Shown one piece after another: positions 8,441 through 11,654 of a DNA stretch of 11,654 bases. Positions within the stretch are counted from its first letter, which is position 1, and every line of letters begins with the position of its first letter. The notes below the pieces were generated by a model. The model saw only the letters and a list, made by a program, of their open reading frames with translations. It had not been told where the DNA came from and did not search any database. The stretch is from NCBI GenBank assembly GCA_024220525.1, contig JAMYWO010000017.1, positions 57,865-69,518 on the forward strand. Reading direction: 5' to 3'. The DNA is from Cochliopodium minus. Lineage: Eukaryota; Discosea; Himatismenida; Cochliopodiidae. The position numbers and the translations under genes were made by a program.

Positions 8441-11400
8441 ATGGACCATAACGATGTAATTAAAATCGATCATTTGAGAGATAGACATCATCTGGCATTG
8501 CATAAAAAATCAAGGGGCATATATTCATCGACTGCATCAATATTTAATTTCAATATGATAAACATCTTGGTGTTGCCCGAAAGCTTATTGGAGAATATCT
8601 TTTCTAATTTGAAAACACCAAGGGAATTGTGTATTGTGGCGAGAGTGTGCACAAAATTCTACTTGTCATCATCATCAGATAAATTATGGGGAAAATTTTA
8701 TTTGGGAAAATATCAATTGTTATACGGTATAAAAAATAGAATGGAAAAATAAATATAATCATATGATAAGTTAAAAATGATCCTCCAAAACATCTTTTTC
8801 CGATTTGAAATATATTTTTTTTGATTTAATATCCATGGAGATTAATTGATTTTAATTAAATAGGAAAATCAATAAAGAATATACCATTGGCCAATGATTA
8901 TAAATACCATTATCTTTCTGAAAATCACAGATGCAGGGAGAAATGGGCTCATCTTGAGAATAAGATGCCAAATTTGTTGATAGATTCAGCATCTACGAGA
9001 ATCCTCTCAGTAAAAACAAATTTCTCAGTATATAACAGAAAAATATTCTTCCCTGTGGTTACCAAAGATGGGGAGAAGAATGAATGGAGATTATATGGAT
9101 ATCAGGATGGAATATTAAAGGTGAATTGGAAATTCAGTAATCTAATAACCACCAAAGATCTCAAAGAGGGAGAAAAGAATTTGAATTCAATGTTAAATGA
9201 ATCAAGATTGCTGCAATATACAGTATTTGATGACAAATTCGCATTTGCAAGGAAGAAAAAAATCTATCTCTTCAATTACAAGACATCGAAGCAGATCCTC
9301 AAGATGAAATATGCTTTCACAATAGATTCTTTCTCAATGGATAGCGATATCCTAGCATGTTTTTCCAACGCCGAAAAATCTTTATATATCTACGATCTCA
9401 CAAAGCCCACAAATCAACCAATAAAACTTACATACTTCAGCCAGGTTAACTCCGAAGAAAAAACAAAGAACAATCCCGTATTGATTTCCTTGACATTCAA
9501 CTGCATCAGTTTGATTGAGACGGTGAAGAACTTCAACATCTATTCTCAGAGCATCACCACTTGGAAGAAGAAGGAGATCTATACTGGAGGTTCTTCAAAA
9601 TGCGAAGTTTTTGATTGGATCCATTCGCTTGAGCTTGAGACTAGAGATCTTAAAGAAACATTTAGAAAAGAAGGTAAAAAAACAATTTTTTTTTAAAAAA
9701 CCCTTTTTTTATTTATTTTTACAAGACATCGTGCCTTTTAGAGATCAGTTCTTTTGTATCAATAAAAAAAGTGTTTTTGTTTATCAAGCCTTCACAGGTG
9801 AGAAGTATCCCATCGTGGAAAACATCGAGAACCCCTGTTTGAAGGACATGGAGGCACAGAAATCAGAGGATGGGCCTGCATACGTAAAGATAGTCTGTGT
9901 AGACAAATTTTCGGACAAATTTGTCATTCATTGCGATAAAAGCTTTATCATCAAAAGAATATCCGATTTTTCTACACTCAAAACCATTCCATGCCCCAAA
10001 AAACTGAATCACAAAAAGATCCAAAGCGTCAGCATCATTCTCAGGAAAAATTGTCTTGTAATGTGTATCAAAGGAGACTCTGTTATCCATTTTTGGGATA
10101 TATACACTGAAAAGCCTATTGAACTCAAGCTGCCTCAAGTGATAGACAACCTCTACGATGAAAAAAAGACGGGAGTTTTTGGTACTATAATTTTTTACAG
10201 TTTAATTCCGCTTCTTAATTTCTTTTTAAGAATACTCCAAGATATATTTCAATGGTAATCAGCTGTTTGCGGGTCCTTTTGAAGCATTTTCTCAAAACGT
10301 TTTCTTGTAAGTGTTTTTTTTTTGGATCAAAAATACAATCACTGACAATCATTATAACAAAATTTAGTTGGGAAATTGAAAAAAAGAAAAACTGGGATAT
10401 CATCAAATGTATAGTTCTTGGGCAAGAAGGTAAAAAAAATAAAAAATAAAAAATTATCAAAGAATAATTAAAATATTGTAAAATCATAAAAATATTGGAC
10501 AAGTAATTTAAAATAAAATTTAAATTAAAAAATAAAAATTAAATTTGTAAAAAAATAAAAATAAATGAGAATGAAAAACCATTCAATAAAACCCGTTGGT
10601 GGATTTTACTTCAACAAACTAAAATTTCTTTCCATTATAGGGGTTGGGAAAACAAGTTTGGTGAAAAGACTTAAAAAAGAAAAACTGAAATCCAACATCT
10701 CCACAGACGGAATAGAAATCAGCTCGGTGGATGGTTACACTACTGGGCTTAGCGGAATTTTCAAGAAAAAGAAAAAGACAGAGGAACTCCAAATTTTGGA
10801 TTTTGGTGGGCAGTCAATTTTCTTCCCAACACATCAAGTTATTTATTTTTATTAAATTTTTTTTTAAATTTAATCATTTTTAAAAGTTTTTTTGTCGGAA
10901 AAGCGATATATCTCCTCGTTTTCAATTTATCAGGCAAAACTTCCAGCAGAGACTGTTGTATTGGATCCAACAGCATTGGGTTCCAACTCAACTTCTTTTA
11001 TCCACTCCCAAGCATCTTTCTCGTTGGTACTCACTTGTAAGTCTTATTTTTAATGTTTTAAATATCATTTTGTTATATTTTCTATTTATTTTATTTTAAA
11101 TTAATTGTAATAAATATTTTGATAGAGACAAAGTCAAGAAAGACCTCAAAAACAGAAAACGAAATAAATTGCTCAAAAAAAAAAGTTTTACAACATCAAA
11201 CATTGCGCCTTCATCTCCTCCGCCAAAAGAAAGGAATCAAAGAACTCTACAGTCCATCACCAGCTACGCAAGAACAGAGCACCTACTTTGTCTCTCTTCC
11301 TTCAGAGTTTGACACTATGTTGACGATGTTACAAAAGATCCCAACACTTTTTCAATATATGTAATTATTTTTAAAATGTTTTATTTGATTTTCAATTTTT

Positions 11401-11605
11401 GAATTATTTTTAATAAATTTTTCATTTTTCATTTTTTTTGATTTTTATTTTAATTTTTCATATAAATTTCTTAAAGTTCTCACTTTAATTGGCATGCTAG
11501 GGTTAAACTCTGGTGCTCAAAACACCATCAGTTCATGATCAGTTTTGGGCTCATCTACTTCCCCAAGACATTTCATTGAAAGACTTGGTCGTATTAAACC
11601 CTCAA
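8441..11605 (+). CDS. F-box/WD40-like propeller/Roc-COR (Roco) fusion protein, 3' partial
   Basis: Exons are 8441-8726, 8864-9673, 9726-10181, 10231-10306, 10368-10429, 10641-10837, 10887-11036, 11126-11360 and 11477-11605; a donor at 11606 leads out of the window. The frame is intact for the first six exons (629 codons). The F-box is at about 41-88 (LPESLLENIFSNL, VCTKFY, LWGKFYL). A beta-propeller of divergent WD40-like blades covers about 100-550 (KKIYLFNYKT, KSLYIYDLTK, VIHFWDIYTEKPI). Roc follows with no gap: KCIVLGQEGVGKTSL has Walker A Gly561-Thr568, STDGIEI is the switch I segment, and DFGGQ (617-621) with THQ (627-629) is switch II. The first Walker A glycine lies on the propeller exon, so splicing across 10430-10640 makes the P-loop, which supports one gene. 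Later exons encode GTHLD, the Roc specificity motif, and COR pieces (LKDLVVLNPQ), but in broken frames. It is likely a GTP-regulated scaffold with a link to Skp1/cullin ubiquitin ligases (inference). Confidence 0.78.
10430..10640 (+). other. Unusually long intron at the propeller-Roc junction
   Basis: At 211 nt this is the longest intron in the window; its donor is GTAAAA and its acceptor TTATAG. Its last 76 nt are open in the Roc frame from an ATG at 10565. A transcript starting inside the intron would encode a Roc lacking the first glycine of the P-loop. The spliced form gives the exact GxxxxGKT motif, so I read this as an intron. Confidence 0.6.
10887..11605 (+). other. Frame-broken Roc/COR portion of the Roco gene
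   Basis: Recognisable pieces lie in different frames although the order is correct. They are FFVGKAIYLLVF (10888 on), QRLLYWIQQ (10947-10973), FLVGTHL (to 11036) continuing as DKVKK after the intron (11127 on), NIKHCAFISSAK (11192 on), GIKELY (11233-11250), FVSLPSEF (11287-11310), LTLIGMLGLNSG (11479-11514), SFGLIYFP (11541-11564) and SLKDLVVLNPQ (11573-11605). Several switches fall at homopolymers: seven T at 10887, ten A near 11180, five T near 11350 and four C near 11562. The 10838 donor, GTTATT, is also weaker than the others. The pattern fits either a poorly polished contig end or a decaying 3' end of the gene. Confidence 0.65.
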
Positions 11606-11654
11606 GTAAAAAAAAATATTCTTAACCTATTATTTCAAAATTAATTTTATTTTT

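Noticed and set aside
10565-10855. A separate small GTPase gene starting at ATG 10565.
   Set aside because: That start lacks the first glycine of the Walker A motif. Splicing from 10429 to 10641 supplies the beta strand and the exact GxxxxGKT, so 10565 lies in an intron.
11440-11605. Reading the last exon in the frame directly inherited from the previous exon (through a KLWCSKHH segment).
   Set aside because: That frame links without a stop but matches nothing in COR, whereas the neighbouring frame gives LTLIGMLGLNSG followed by known COR-like pieces.

Overview
The window looks like a gene-dense, AT-rich nuclear segment from an amoeboid or other free-living protist. Every multi-exon gene is broken by short GT-AG introns (mostly 49-137 nt, one of 211 nt) with A/T-rich interiors, start codons sit in A-rich leaders, and the protein families (Roco GTPase, DH-PH-RhoGAP, F-box, caspase-like, GH17) are those of amoeboid or social protists. 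I cannot name the species. All exon joins below were worked out by hand from splice sites and reading-frame continuity.

Layout. (1) 106-1247, plus: a secreted GH17-type beta-1,3-glucanase in three exons. (2) 1288-3358, minus: a caspase-like protease in three exons whose caspase fold lies between two related cysteine-rich modules. (3) 3410-4818, minus: a tandem paralogue that keeps the caspase part and the same intron positions but lacks the N-terminal module and carries a single-base frameshift before the C-terminal one. (4) 4938-5406, plus: a free-standing, inverted, frameshifted copy of the missing N-terminal module, divergent from (3). (5) 5514-8099, minus: an eight-exon EF-hand/IQ/RhoGEF(DH-PH)/RhoGAP protein of 705 residues with no frame break. 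(6) 8441-11605 and beyond, plus: a fusion of F-box, WD40-like propeller and Roc (Roco-type GTPase), continuing into COR. Its frame is intact to about 10837; from 10887 on, recognisable Roc and COR segments are scattered over all three forward frames.

Genes 5 and 6 share a 341-nt divergent upstream region and are both small-GTPase signalling proteins, though nothing in the sequence links them functionally. Genes 2-4 are a small expanding family being rearranged in place: tandem duplication, inversion of an exon, frameshifts. The most unusual items are the F-box/propeller/Roco fusion, the module-caspase-module architecture, and the inverted first exon with an apparently new start codon. Gaps between genes are otherwise short (51 nt at 3359-3409, 40 nt at 1248-1287, 107 nt at 5407-5513), and I saw no RNA genes, transposons or CRISPR.
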